From: Myxacorys almedinensis A
GTDB lineage: Bacteria; Cyanobacteriota; Cyanobacteriia; Leptolyngbyales; Leptolyngbyaceae
Length of the DNA: 64,000 nucleotides
Assembly (NCBI RefSeq): GCF_010091945.1
Contig: NZ_WVIE01000008.1
Span: forward strand, 1 to 64,000
Direction: 5' to 3'
Made by a program: the position numbers and the translations under genes. Below, in pieces: positions 19,701 through 27,686 of this stretch (position 1 is its first letter; each line of letters begins with the position of its first letter). The notes beneath the pieces are model-generated. The model saw nothing but the letters and a program-made list of their open reading frames with translations. It had not been told where the DNA came from and did no database searches.

Positions 19701-20398
19701 CGCTAGAAGCCTTGAAAACAGACACGTTTGATTGTGTTGTGATGGATTTGGGTTTGCCCGACATCAACGGAATTGACTTGATTGAGCAGATCAAGCAGGA
19801 ATCAGGGTTAGCTGATTTACCGATCATTATTTATACCGGGAAAGAGCTAACTCGTCAAGAAGAGACGCACCTCAAACGCCTTGCCGAAACGATCATTGTT
19901 AAAGACGTGCGATCGCCAGAGCGCCTTTTAGATGAAACCTCAATCTTCTTGCACCGGATGCAGTCCAATTTGCCGCAACCCAAGCGCCAAATGTTGGAAT
20001 CATTGCGCCAAGCTGATCCGATTTTGGCAAACAAAAAAGTGCTGATTGTCGATGATGATGTTCGCAATATTTTTGCCCTCACCAGTTTGCTCGAAGGTTA
20101 TCAGATGCAGGTGGAGTATGCAGAAAATGGTCGAGATGGGCTTGATGTATTGCAGGCAAATCCTGATATCGATATTGTGTTGATGGACATTATGATGCCA
20201 GAAATGGATGGATACGAAACCACTTGTGCCATTCGCCAGCAAAATAGTATGCGATCGCTGCCGATTATCGCCCTCACTGCCAAAGCTATGCAGGGCGATC
20301 GCGAGAAGTGCATCGAAGCTGGAGCGTCAGATTACATTACAAAGCCGGTTGATTCTGAGCAGCTAATTTCTCTATTGCGCGTATGGTTATATCGGTAG
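16715..20398 (+). CDS. CHASE3-HAMP-GAF hybrid histidine kinase with three receiver domains
   Basis: The 1227-residue protein has TM1 (about 10-32), a CHASE3 sensor containing AETGQRGYIITGEKRYLEPY, TM2 (about 187-207), HAMP, GAF (about 290-430) and a long Glu/Gln-rich coiled coil. HisKA follows with SHELRTP (His 544), then HATPase_c (DTGIGIA, GTGLGLSI) and three receivers with Asp 889, 1011 and 1158. Receiver 1 keeps EDD and Lys, receiver 3 is fully canonical, and receiver 2 has YTGKELTR and VKD at the expected Thr/Lys places. This is the layout of large cyanobacterial phosphorelay kinases. CheR follows after 27 bp, as is common with such kinases, so the two probably form an operon that links signal relay to methylation. 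Confidence 0.93.
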   Translation: MLDHLKIGTKIGAGFTLGLAIFAAIGGIAYRGTNHLIEASRLEKHTYEVLGELKNVLSLVQDAETGQRGYIITGEKRYLEPYETANKAVGEKLTNIRRLTQDNPVQQASLNALEPAIATRLGILRETLEVRQRQGLERAISAIRSNRGKNAMDNIRRMVAAMEDRERQLLEQRTLVARSAAQNTLNSITYGIPISLGLLVLLGALLARSIAKPIKKISDLTEIVAGGDLDINLPKSDRTDEVGILTRNFNKMVTNLRETTLRNQEQTWLKSNIAELSQRMQGQREFESVARSLLSQLVPLVNAQQGAFYVAETLNAKPILHLRGSYAYQERKHLGHQFQLGEGLVGQCALEKQRILLTEVPSDYIRIGSGLGEATPLNIVVLPIVFEQQVLAVLELASFQRFTNVHLRLLDQVSETIGAVLVAIAASLRQQELLEESQTLAEELQAQQEELEESNEQLHAQAKALQISEQLLRQQREELKQSNDELQQLNEELEEKAESLEAQKRKVELKNDEIEQARTSLQEKAEQLALSSKYKSEFLANMSHELRTPLNSLLILARLLSDNTEGTLTDKQVEYSKTIHSSGNDLLILINDILDLAKIESGTLSIDIETVSFTELRGSLERAFRQIANEKGVSFAITLDDSLPDAIATDSKRLQQVLKNLLSNAFKFTDHGHVTLRISSTQRSTEQSSDMGNATISFAVSDTGIGIAADKQKIVFEAFQQADGTTSRRYGGTGLGLSISREIAYLLGGELRLVSQPGQGSTFTLSLPQLYRGGEVSHPSAEGQSPRALPSEPISSGYLIRRETPSNRSDASEPMSQTVQRPYSPDIADDRGAIQPGDRTLLIIEDDVKFAKILLEMAREQGFKGLVALRSQTGLALAQQFQPHAIMLDIHLPDGDGWMVLDRLKRDPNSRHIPIHILSSDDQRQRGLQSGAIAYLVKPISPEALSQVLIDIKHFIERQVRNLLIVEDDPVQAQSIVELIGNGDVKSITVYTGAEALEALKTDTFDCVVMDLGLPDINGIDLIEQIKQESGLADLPIIIYTGKELTRQEETHLKRLAETIIVKDVRSPERLLDETSIFLHRMQSNLPQPKRQMLESLRQADPILANKKVLIVDDDVRNIFALTSLLEGYQMQVEYAENGRDGLDVLQANPDIDIVLMDIMMPEMDGYETTCAIRQQNSMRSLPIIALTAKAMQGDREKCIEAGASDYITKPVDSEQLISLLRVWLYR

Positions 20399-20425
20399 AG
20401 AAACTTACGTTTTCCAAATATTGAT

Positions 20426-21271
20426 ATGTCTTCTGAACATCAATCTTTTAAACATCAATCTTTAGAGGAAATTGAGATTCAACTTTTGCTAGAAGGCATT
20501 TACCGCTACTATGGCTACGACTTTCGCAACTATGCGCCCTCTTCTCTAAAGCGGCGAATTATAGGCTTTCTAAATACCGAAAACCTGTCCAGCATCTCGG
20601 CACTTCAAGATCGCGTTTTGCATGACCGAGAGTGCCTCGTTCGTCTGACGCGCAGCCTTACGGTGAATGTCACCTCAATGTTTCGTGATCCAAGCTTCTA
20701 CATTGCCTTCCGAAAATGTGTCATTCCTATCTTGCGAACTTACCCCTTTATTCGCATCTGGCACGCAGGTTGCTCAACGGGAGAAGAAGTGTATTCAATG
20801 GCAATTTTGCTGCAAGAAGAAGGACTTTACGATCGCTGTCGGCTCTATGGTACTGATGCAAACGAATCGGTCTTGCACATCGCTAGAGGGGGGGTTTATC
20901 CGTTGCGATTTATGAGAGGCTACACCCAGCTTTATCTCAATTCGGGAGGGCAGCGATCGTTCTCTGAATACTATACGGCTGCTTATGAGGAAGCCATCTT
21001 GAGAAGCTCGCTCAAACGAAACATGGTATTTGCTCAGCACAACTTAGTTACAGATGGTTCGTTTAATGAGTTTAATGTTATTTGTTGCCGCAATGTTCTC
21101 ATCTATTTTGATCGAACCTTACAAAGGCGAGTCCATGACTTGTTTTATAACAGCTTATGCTCGTTCGGAGTTTTAGGATTGGGGCGGCAGGAGTCGGTTA
21201 AATTTACTCAGTATTCTGCTCACTACAATGAGCTATCTCCGCTAGAAAAGATTTATCGCAAAATAAGTTAA
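20426..21271 (+). CDS. CheR-type protein-glutamate O-methyltransferase
   Basis: The 281-residue protein has the CheR fold: an N-terminal helical part with YYGYDFRNYAPSSLKRRI, then FRDPSFYIAFR, the SAM loop IRIWHAGCSTGEEVYSMAILL and NVICCRNVLIYFDRTLQRRV. CheR enzymes transfer methyl groups from SAM to glutamates of chemoreceptors or related coiled-coil proteins. No chemoreceptor or cheB is nearby. The partner is most likely the CHASE3 kinase encoded 27 bp upstream, whose coiled coil is Glu/Gln-rich. That pairing is inferred. Confidence 0.92.
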   Translation: MSSEHQSFKHQSLEEIEIQLLLEGIYRYYGYDFRNYAPSSLKRRIIGFLNTENLSSISALQDRVLHDRECLVRLTRSLTVNVTSMFRDPSFYIAFRKCVIPILRTYPFIRIWHAGCSTGEEVYSMAILLQEEGLYDRCRLYGTDANESVLHIARGGVYPLRFMRGYTQLYLNSGGQRSFSEYYTAAYEEAILRSSLKRNMVFAQHNLVTDGSFNEFNVICCRNVLIYFDRTLQRRVHDLFYNSLCSFGVLGLGRQESVKFTQYSAHYNELSPLEKIYRKIS

Positions 21272-21553
21272 AAAATTGCTTTTATTAAAAATCAAAACTT
21301 TGCTTGTGGAGAGCAAGTTTGCAGGGTTTGAGGATGAAAAATGATACCAATTTAACTGGTAAATACGACAGAGCAAGGGTAGGGTGCAGGGGTAGAATCT
21401 TCATTCTTTAGATTTTTAGTGTGAAAATTTAAAGCTGTTTCGCTTGCTTACGCCACACGCCAAACGGTTCAACTAATTCTTTTGCGATCGTTCCACACGC
21501 CAAAAAGTGACGTTACCATGAGAGGTAGTTCCTTTATACGCTTGCCTCCAGCT

Positions 21554-22315
21554 ATGAACTTTTTGACTCAACTGCTCCATATCGCAGGATCAGGCGCGAT
21601 CGCATACATCACCGCTAGCAGCGTGCGCGACCCAAAAACCCGCCCCGATGTTCTCGCAGGCTTTCAGATGGCAGAATCAGGCTCGGTGCCATTTTTAGAA
21701 GCATTGCGCGATCGCGCCAACGCAGAAGGTGACGAGTGGTTAGCCGTGCGCCTCGACAAACATGCGTCTGATGAAAAGCGTCATGGTCAAATCTTTGCTC
21801 ATGGACTCAAGCAACTCAATAAAAAAGTGATTGACTTCGCCAAGATGCAAGAAAAGAAATTGGTCGATGGCAGACCCGACGAGGAGAAGCGCAGCCCGTT
21901 CTTTGCCGCTTACTTTAATGGATTTTCCCAAAACGACTTAAAACCTCAAAACATTGACTGGACGGTTTTTCTAGCGAGCACTTACATTTTAGAGCTTGAT
22001 GCTAGCAAAGACTTTGTGCGAATCGCAAATGCGCTACCAAATGATCCGGTGAGCCTTAGTTTAAAGAAAGGAATTTTAAGCATTGCTGATGACGAAACAG
22101 GTCACGCAAGTTACCTTCAAGAGACAATGCAACAACGATTGGGAACTGCTAAAACTCAGCAATTGATTGATGAATGGCGGACTCGTAAAGTAAATGCCCT
22201 AATGGCAACCGTTGAAAACTTTGTGCGGAAAGGGGGCAACATGGGGCAAATGGTGGAAGAGGGGTCTCCGGTGGACATGGCAGAAATTCAAGCGGCTGAC
22301 CAGAGAGCAGCATGA
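21554..22315 (+). CDS. Ferritin-like domain protein
   Basis: The predicted protein has 253 residues from ATG 21554 (MNFLTQLLHIAGSGAIAYI); ATG 21518 or TTG 21482 would lengthen it. Metal-ligand-type motifs stand in two helix pairs: AESGSVPFLEAL with SDEKRHGQIFAHGL (ExxH-like, DEKRH), and YILELDASKDF with ADDETGHASYLQ (DETGH). This spacing fits a diiron ferritin-like four-helix bundle. The protein may store or oxidise metal, or act as an oxygenase; the substrate is unknown. It stands alone and is closed by a strong terminator at 22346. Confidence 0.75.
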   Translation: MNFLTQLLHIAGSGAIAYITASSVRDPKTRPDVLAGFQMAESGSVPFLEALRDRANAEGDEWLAVRLDKHASDEKRHGQIFAHGLKQLNKKVIDFAKMQEKKLVDGRPDEEKRSPFFAAYFNGFSQNDLKPQNIDWTVFLASTYILELDASKDFVRIANALPNDPVSLSLKKGILSIADDETGHASYLQETMQQRLGTAKTQQLIDEWRTRKVNALMATVENFVRKGGNMGQMVEEGSPVDMAEIQAADQRAA

Positions 22316-22345
22316 GTAGCCTAGCAGAGTTGATGCTCAATATAG

Positions 22346-22401
22346 GATGGGTGTCTCACCAGATCGAGCAATTTTGATCAGTTGAGATACCCATCTTTTT
22401 T
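22346..22401 (+). terminator. Rho-independent terminator after the ferritin-like gene
   Basis: GATGGGTGTCTCA (22346-22358) pairs with TGAGATACCCATC (22383-22395) with one internal mismatch, followed directly by TTTTTT. This is a clear intrinsic terminator for the gene that ends at 22315. Confidence 0.85.
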
Positions 22402-22439
22402 AGGCTAAACCTGAGCAGTCATGATTGAAAAGCAGTTAT

Positions 22440-22516
22440 GATACTAAACTAATCTGTAAATGCTACAGATGTGCGACCTCCCCCAACCCCTCCTGAGCCA
22501 GGAGAGGAGCCGGAAA
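22440..22516 (+). repeat. Dispersed repeat family 2, copy A
   Basis: This roughly 77-bp element contains two hairpins: CTGTAAATGCTACAG and CTCCTGAGCCAGGAG. A highly similar copy lies in reverse orientation at 62806-62881. Copy A is joined to the truncated 5' end of a DUF29 gene. It may be a small mobile or REP-like sequence. Confidence 0.75.
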
Positions 22517-22520
22517 TTTG

Positions 22521-22853
22521 GTTGAAGAGGTTGAAGACTTGGGGAAGAGTGAACGGCGCGGAATTGCTAGCCAACTCACTCGTCTTTTACTACATTTGCT
22601 CAAGTGGCAATATCAACCTCAGCGGCGATCAGATAGTTGGCTAGATTCCATCACTGATTCGCGTACCTAGATTGAATTGGTTATTGAAAATAGTCGCAGT
22701 TTGAGAGATTATCCAGCAAAGAAGCTTGAAGAGAGTTATCAACGGGCACGTCGCCAAGCCGCTAAGCAAATGGGTACAGAAATTTCGATGTTTCCAAGCG
22801 TGTGTCCATACTCTCTAGAGCAAGTATTGGCGGAAGATTGGTTGCCAGACTAA
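22521..22853 (+). pseudogene. DUF29 protein, truncated and with an internal stop
   Basis: One frame reads VEEVEDLGKSERRGIASQL, LLHLLKWQYQPQRRSDSWLDS, then a TAG stop at 22668-22670, then IELVIENSRSLRDYPAKKL and PYSLEQVLAEDWLPD with a natural stop. This is the second half of a DUF29 protein, a family multiplied in cyanobacteria with no known function. The N-terminal part is missing and replaced by dispersed repeat copy A. Truncation plus the in-frame stop make it a dead gene. Confidence 0.8.
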
Positions 22854-23080
22854 CAATATGCCCTGGTGTAGTGAACGTCTGAGGGTGTTGTGGTGCTTAA
22901 AAAAGTCGAGAAGGAAAGGATTCCTTAGTCTTTAGTCTTTTTGGAGAGCCAACATTTTGTCTTACTTGATGCTTGAGCTAGTTGCTGTTCCACGGCTTTT
23001 TATGAGTTGGTGAAGGATGTTGCTACAAATCGCTGAACCAGACAGAGTTGATGCGATCGCTGAGCAACTTCTTTCATAAA

Positions 23081-23106
23081 TGTAAAGAATATTTACAATA
23101 TGTAAA
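23081..23106. promoter_or_regulatory. Alternating TGTAAA/TTTACA sites upstream of ocp
   Basis: TGTAAA (23081), TTTACA (23092) and TGTAAA (23101) form two overlapping perfect inverted repeats with 5-bp and 3-bp spacers. They lie about 110 bp before the OCP start. They look like an operator for a dimeric regulator. The spacing is not the GTA-N8-TAC of NtcA. Confidence 0.45.
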
Positions 23107-23215
23107 TTTTTATGTATCGTATTAAGCAGAAGCGAACTTGCTTCTTGAAGGGATTTGGCATTGTCTTTTTGCTAAATTCTGTCAACTGTAAACCTTGATA
23201 AGGTAGATTTGTACT

Positions 23216-24175
23216 ATGCCCATTACTCTTGACTCAGCCCGTGGTATTTTCCCTGGCACTCTGTCGGCTGATGCAGTACCGGCTTTAACTGCCAGATTCA
23301 ACCAACTCAGCGCCGAAGACCAACTAGCATGGACTTGGTTTGCGTTTCTTGAAATGGGTAAGACCATTACGATCGCTGCTCCGGGGGCTGCCAGTATGCA
23401 GTTCGCAGAAGCAACATTAGAGCAAGTTAAGAAGATGAGTTTTCCTGAGCAAACCCAAGTGATGTGCGACTTGGCAAACCATGCCGATACGCCGATTTGT
23501 CGAACCTATGCGGCTTGGTCTCCAAACATCAAGTTAGGGTTTTGGTATCAGCTTGGGCAGTGGATGGAGCAAGGGATCGTAGCGCCGATTCCGGCAGGCT
23601 ACCAGCTTTCAGCGAATGCTTCGGCGGTGCTGCAATCTTTGAGAGAGATGGATCAAGGTCAACAAATTACGGTCTTACGCAATTCTGTCGTAGACATGGG
23701 ATTTGATCCAGAGAAGTTAGATGGTACTACCAGAGTTGCAGAACCGGTTGTTGCGCCTACCGAACTGTCACAGCGAACACAGGTCACCATTGAAGGCATC
23801 AACAATGCAACCGTATTGAACTACATGAATAACCTGAACGCCAATGATTTTGGTACCCTGATCACCCTATTTGCACCAGATGGGGCGCTTCAGCCTCCCT
23901 TCCAGAGACCGATCGTGGGCAAAGAGGCTGTCCTTCGGTTTTTCCAAGAAGAATGCCAAAACCTCAAGCTCATCCCAGAACGGGGGATTTCTGAGCCAAC
24001 AGACGATGGTTATACCCAAGTGAAAGTCACCGGAAAAGTCCAAACGCCTTGGTTTGGTGCGGCAGTTGGAATGAACATGGCTTGGAGGTTTTTGATTAAT
24101 CCGGAAGGCAAAATTTTCTTTGTAGCGATTGATTTGCTTGCCTCTCCTAAGGAATTGCTAAACCTGGTTCGTTAG
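23216..24175 (+). CDS. ocp: Orange carotenoid protein (OCP1-type)
   Basis: The 319-residue protein matches OCP over its whole length: MPITLDSARGIFPGTL, MCDLANHADTPICRTYAAW, IKLGFWYQLG, PIPAGYQLSANA, then the NTF2-like C-terminal domain with NYMNNLNANDFGTL, GALQPPFQRPIVGKE and GMNMAWRFL. OCP binds a ketocarotenoid between its two domains, is activated by blue-green light, and quenches phycobilisome energy. Arg155, needed for phycobilisome binding, is present. Position 44, a carotenoid-ring contact that is Tyr in the Synechocystis protein, is Phe here; this change is conservative and the protein should work. An FRP gene follows, typical of the OCP1 clade. Confidence 0.97.
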   Translation: MPITLDSARGIFPGTLSADAVPALTARFNQLSAEDQLAWTWFAFLEMGKTITIAAPGAASMQFAEATLEQVKKMSFPEQTQVMCDLANHADTPICRTYAAWSPNIKLGFWYQLGQWMEQGIVAPIPAGYQLSANASAVLQSLREMDQGQQITVLRNSVVDMGFDPEKLDGTTRVAEPVVAPTELSQRTQVTIEGINNATVLNYMNNLNANDFGTLITLFAPDGALQPPFQRPIVGKEAVLRFFQEECQNLKLIPERGISEPTDDGYTQVKVTGKVQTPWFGAAVGMNMAWRFLINPEGKIFFVAIDLLASPKELLNLVR

Positions 24176-24224
24176 AAAACAGCTAAGGCGAGTTGATCGT
24201 CAAGGGTCGGTTTTTCCCAGTCGA

Positions 24225-24255
24225 GTAGGTGGGTGTTCTTTGAGCGCTCACCTAC
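24225..24255 (+). promoter_or_regulatory. Stem-loop between ocp and frp
   Basis: GTAGGTG (24225-24231) is complementary to CACCTAC (24249-24255) with a 17-base loop. No T-run follows. It could weaken read-through or process the mRNA, giving ocp more transcript than frp. TGATACAGT near 24277 could serve as a -10 for a separate frp promoter. Confidence 0.35.
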
Positions 24256-24318
24256 CTTAAAGCGATAAACGCGGGTTGATACAGTAAAGTGACGCACGGA
24301 TGGTTCCGAGTTTGAGTG

Positions 24319-24648
24319 ATGCAAGTGAGTGATATTAAATGGTCTGTATCAGAAAAAGAAGTAGCTCAGAACGCCTTTGAGAGCGCTTATAGCCGAGAAA
24401 TTGATGCGTTGATGAAAGAGGTTTGCGAAAAAGCCAGCGCGATCGCAGACCTGCAAGATGTGTGGAAACTGCACGATTTCTTGAGTGCTAGACGGCACGA
24501 AATCGAGGGCAAATACGATTACAAATACCCAATTTTGATTTTTGTATTTGCCCAATTGGTTAAAGAGGGATGGCTTCAGTTGAACGAACTCGAAGGACTA
24601 GAGGCAAGCAAACTCAGTAAGATCGCCGCGATCGCTCGGATGTCCTAG
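24319..24648 (+). CDS. frp: Fluorescence recovery protein (FRP)
   Basis: The 109-residue protein starts at ATG 24319, with a GTG directly before it. The residues important in FRP are present: DVWKLHDFLSARRHEIEG holds Trp49, His52, Asp53 and Arg59, which correspond to W50, H53, D54 and R60 of the active 109-residue Synechocystis form. The C-terminal part has YPILIFVFAQLVKEGWLQ. FRP is an alpha-helical dimer that binds the C-terminal domain of active OCP, speeds its return to the orange form and restores phycobilisome fluorescence. It lies 143 bp after ocp in the same direction. Confidence 0.93.
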   Translation: MQVSDIKWSVSEKEVAQNAFESAYSREIDALMKEVCEKASAIADLQDVWKLHDFLSARRHEIEGKYDYKYPILIFVFAQLVKEGWLQLNELEGLEASKLSKIAAIARMS

Positions 24649-24784
24649 GCTGAGTGCAGTTGTCCTCATCCCCATCAAGGGTGCAACAACACCCTGCATT
24701 CCCAAATTTCCGCCTTGCCTAATTGTTAAATCGGTCTGCTCTGAGGCTTACAATGGACATTTAGTGAATTTATCGTATCGCGTT

Positions 24785-25675
24785 ATGCAGGTTGCGCCCT
24801 CGGTTGCGCCAACTCCTGGACAGTATTGGAATTGGCGGCAACAACAAATTTATTACGTCAAAGCAGGGGAACGTCGTTTGGATCGGTCACCGCTTTTATT
24901 AGTTCATGGCTTCGGTGCCTCAACCGACCATTGGCGAAAAACCATCTCCGGACTAAGTGCCGAGTTTGAAGTGTGGGCGATCGATCTCCTGGGATTTGGG
25001 CGATCGAGCAAACCCGAATGGCAATATAACGGTGACCTGTGGCGCGATCAGTTGCACGAGTTTATTACGGATGTGATGGGTCAGCCTGCGGTTTTAGCCG
25101 GGAACTCGCTCGGCGGCTATACGGCACTGTGCGTTGCGTCGCAGCGCCCCCAGTCAGCGACGGGATTGATTCTCATCAATAGTGCAGGTCCGTTTACCGA
25201 TCTTCAAGGCACGACAAAACCCGATCCGCTTCGGCAGGTGATGGGGAATGTCGTCACGACATTGTTTCAGCAAGATTGGGCAAGCTGGCTGCTGTTTCAG
25301 TATGTCCGGCAAAAGTCGGTGATTCGCAAAACCTTGGAAAAGGTCTACCTCGACCAAAGCGCCGTCACCGATCAACTGATCGAAGAAATTTATCGCCCCT
25401 CGGCAGATATGGGAGCCGACAAAGTGTTTGCTTCTGTGTTTCGCACGCCTCAAGGCGAGAAAGTAGATGTGTTGTTAGGACAATTGACGACGCCACTGCT
25501 GATGATTTGGGGCGATGGTGATCCGTGGATCAATGCGCGATCGCGGGGGGAAAAGTTCCGCAGCTATCATCCGCAGTTGACGGAATATTACCTCAGGGCA
25601 GGTCACTGTCCCCATGATGAAATTCCTGATCAGGTAAATGCCTTGATTCGCGATTGGGTAATCGAGTCAACCTGA
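24785..25675 (+). CDS. Alpha/beta-fold hydrolase
   Basis: The predicted protein has 296 residues from ATG 24785 (MQVAPSVAPTPGQYW). A GTG at 24764 is in frame, but a -10-like TACAAT near 24748 favours the ATG. It has LLLVHGFGASTDHWR (oxyanion loop), AIDLLGFGRSSKP, the nucleophile elbow GNSLGGYTAL, the acid in WGDGDPW and the catalytic His in AGHCPHDEIP. The full Ser-Asp-His triad is present. The substrate is not evident. Similar cyanobacterial proteins are annotated only at fold level. It converges on the ABC permease gene with a 5-bp gap. Confidence 0.88.
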   Translation: MQVAPSVAPTPGQYWNWRQQQIYYVKAGERRLDRSPLLLVHGFGASTDHWRKTISGLSAEFEVWAIDLLGFGRSSKPEWQYNGDLWRDQLHEFITDVMGQPAVLAGNSLGGYTALCVASQRPQSATGLILINSAGPFTDLQGTTKPDPLRQVMGNVVTTLFQQDWASWLLFQYVRQKSVIRKTLEKVYLDQSAVTDQLIEEIYRPSADMGADKVFASVFRTPQGEKVDVLLGQLTTPLLMIWGDGDPWINARSRGEKFRSYHPQLTEYYLRAGHCPHDEIPDQVNALIRDWVIEST

Positions 25676-25680
25676 TCGAG

Positions 25681-26577
25681 TTAACCTAATTGTTGGTTGT
25701 CTGTAAATCGCTGAATGCCAAGCCGCACGATCGATAGAAACAAAATGATTAAAAACATCACCAAACCGATCGTGCAGGCATAGCTAATTTCCAGATTTCT
25801 AAACGCTTGCTCGTAAACGTAGTACACGATTGTTTTTGAACTGTTGAGCGGGCCTCCCTGAGTCATGATGAAGATTTCTTCAAACACCTTTGTTGCCGAA
25901 ATCGCAGAAATGACGCCCACCAACACCAAATAAGGCTGCATGAGCGGCACGGTGATGTCCCAATGTTTGCGGATGCCGTCTGATCCATCGATCGCGGCAG
26001 CTTCATATAAATCGGCAGGAATCGCTTGCAACCCTGCTAGATAAATCACCATGTAGTACCCTAGCCCTTTCCACACGGTGACTGCCATCACGCTAAACAG
26101 CGACCAACTGGGATCAGTTAGCCACGGAATCGCCGACAACCCTGCTGCCCTCAGCGTCTGATTGAGTAAGCCATTGTCTGCATACAGCCACTTCCAGGCA
26201 ATGCCAGCCACCACCATTGAAATGATCACAGGCGTGTAGTATGCCACTCGAAACCACCGAATCCCTCGGAGTTTTTGGTTGACTAAAATCGCGAGTCCCA
26301 ACGGTGCGATGACCAAAATCGGCACAACGCAGACCAGGTATAGGAGTGTGTTGCGTAGCGTCTGCCAAAATAGCGGATCGGCTGATAGCCTTTGAAAGTT
26401 TGCCCAGCCGATCCACTGAGGCTCGTCTAGCAGATCATATCGAGTGAAACTCAAGTAAAACGCTTGAAGTGCTGGGTAGAAGACCGTGATTCCCAGCATC
26501 ATTAAGGCAGGCAGCAAAAAGAAGTAGGGCGTCAGGTGGCGTTGAGTGGGATACCAACTTTTCTGGAGGGTCTTCAT
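25681..26577 (-). CDS. Sugar-type ABC transporter permease (MalF/UgpA family)
   Basis: The 298-residue protein has six hydrophobic segments, an N-terminal YFFLLPALMMLGITVFYP and the cytoplasmic EAA loop EAAAIDGSDGIRKHWDITVP, which contacts the ATPase. This family imports sugars, glycerol phosphate or compatible solutes such as glucosylglycerol. A working importer also needs a second permease, a binding protein and an ATPase. None is encoded nearby, so the partners must lie elsewhere. It appears monocistronic. Confidence 0.88.
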   Translation of the reverse strand: MKTLQKSWYPTQRHLTPYFFLLPALMMLGITVFYPALQAFYLSFTRYDLLDEPQWIGWANFQRLSADPLFWQTLRNTLLYLVCVVPILVIAPLGLAILVNQKLRGIRWFRVAYYTPVIISMVVAGIAWKWLYADNGLLNQTLRAAGLSAIPWLTDPSWSLFSVMAVTVWKGLGYYMVIYLAGLQAIPADLYEAAAIDGSDGIRKHWDITVPLMQPYLVLVGVISAISATKVFEEIFIMTQGGPLNSSKTIVYYVYEQAFRNLEISYACTIGLVMFLIILFLSIVRLGIQRFTDNQQLG

Positions 26578-26664
26578 ACAAAATCTAGCAAAGCTTGAGA
26601 AACTGGAGGATAAAAATCACTCTCATACTTTACCGTTAGCCATTCGTGTTTACTCAAGATTCTT

Positions 26665-27300
26665 TTAGTCTAGATCTTCGGCTTCGACCCGCCGGATTGT
26701 GCGCCGCGTTGGTAATGCTTGCGATCGCCGCCTCGCGGTCAAATAGGTTGGATAGTCTTCATGGAATACTTCGATGGTGCGGGAAGGGCGCTGCTGGCGG
26801 GCAAACAGCACAAAAATACTGACCAAGGCGATCCCGCCTCCAAATGTAAGAATCATTCCTCCGAGCGCCCACATCAAGCCATTGATGACCGGGTTAGATG
26901 GCTCAGGATTGAGGGTGGGGGTAGGGGTTGCTCTAGCGGGCAGGGCAGAGCCGCCGTTCGTTTTGTTTTGAGCGGTCAGCGTGTCGATGAAGGCTTGCTG
27001 GCTTTGGGCTTGCGCCTTTAGCTGATCGATCTGAGTGCGTTGCTGCTCGACCTGCGATCGCAGCTGATCGGTCTCCAAGCGCTGTTTCTCGTAGTCGGGC
27101 ACAGGTGACCCCATGGCTCCAGGCGGATACATTCCGGGAGAGACCGGGTAGGGGGGAATGGTAGAGTAAGGCTGAACCGGGGCTAAGGGTTGGGACGACG
27201 GCAGAGAGGGTGAATTGGCAGACACACCTCCGCGCAACAGCACGATCGCCGCGAGTCCTGCGATCGCTGCGCCGCCTAAAAATGATGTTGTGTCGCTCAT
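26665..27300 (-). CDS. Membrane-anchored Pro-rich coiled-coil protein, unknown function
   Basis: The 211-residue protein has a hydrophobic N-terminal segment (about 8-25), a Pro/Tyr/Ser-rich stretch with PYPVSPGMYPPGAMG, and a coiled coil (about 70-110, ending in LKAQAQSQQAFIDTLTAQN). A second Pro/Thr-rich linker, one strong membrane segment (about 142-165) and a basic, Arg-rich tail with EAEDLD at the end follow. I do not recognise a family. The layout suggests an envelope or scaffold protein with a spacer between two membrane anchors. It is transcribed towards the ABC permease, 87 bp away. Confidence 0.6.
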   Translation of the reverse strand: MSDTTSFLGGAAIAGLAAIVLLRGGVSANSPSLPSSQPLAPVQPYSTIPPYPVSPGMYPPGAMGSPVPDYEKQRLETDQLRSQVEQQRTQIDQLKAQAQSQQAFIDTLTAQNKTNGGSALPARATPTPTLNPEPSNPVINGLMWALGGMILTFGGGIALVSIFVLFARQQRPSRTIEVFHEDYPTYLTARRRSQALPTRRTIRRVEAEDLD

Positions 27301-27686
27301 CTCCTCATCACCTTCTCTGGATTGGAAATTGGTTACCGATGGTCTCTAATGGTTATTCAGACGTGGGCGCTGCAATCCAGGAACTTTCGTGAATTGACAT
27401 TCATCAAAGGGCGACCCGCGATCGCGGTGCTTAAAATGCCTGACTACCATTCAAAGACACAATTCCCCATTTGTCTATTTTAGTTTATACAAGTTTGCCG
27501 AAACAAATCACTGAATTCATCGATTTAGCGATGAGAATCAGCCATAAGTTTCATAACTCTGATATAAGCCTGACCTCTGATGATCGCCCGATCGTGATTG
27601 CAACATCAGAGTGCCCAAAGATGAGGTTTAATGGCATACCGACTATATCTTGATCGTAGGTTGGCATTTTACTTGAGTTGGCACTT
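27301..27686. other. Intergenic region, nothing recognised
   Basis: This spacer holds the upstream region of the Pro-rich membrane protein and the 3' side of egtD. The short ORFs show no family pattern. I see no terminator with a T-run and no RNA gene. Confidence 0.35.

Noticed and set aside
23081-23106. NtcA site before ocp
   Set aside because: The spacing between GTA and TAC is not eight bases in any pairing, so NtcA is unlikely.
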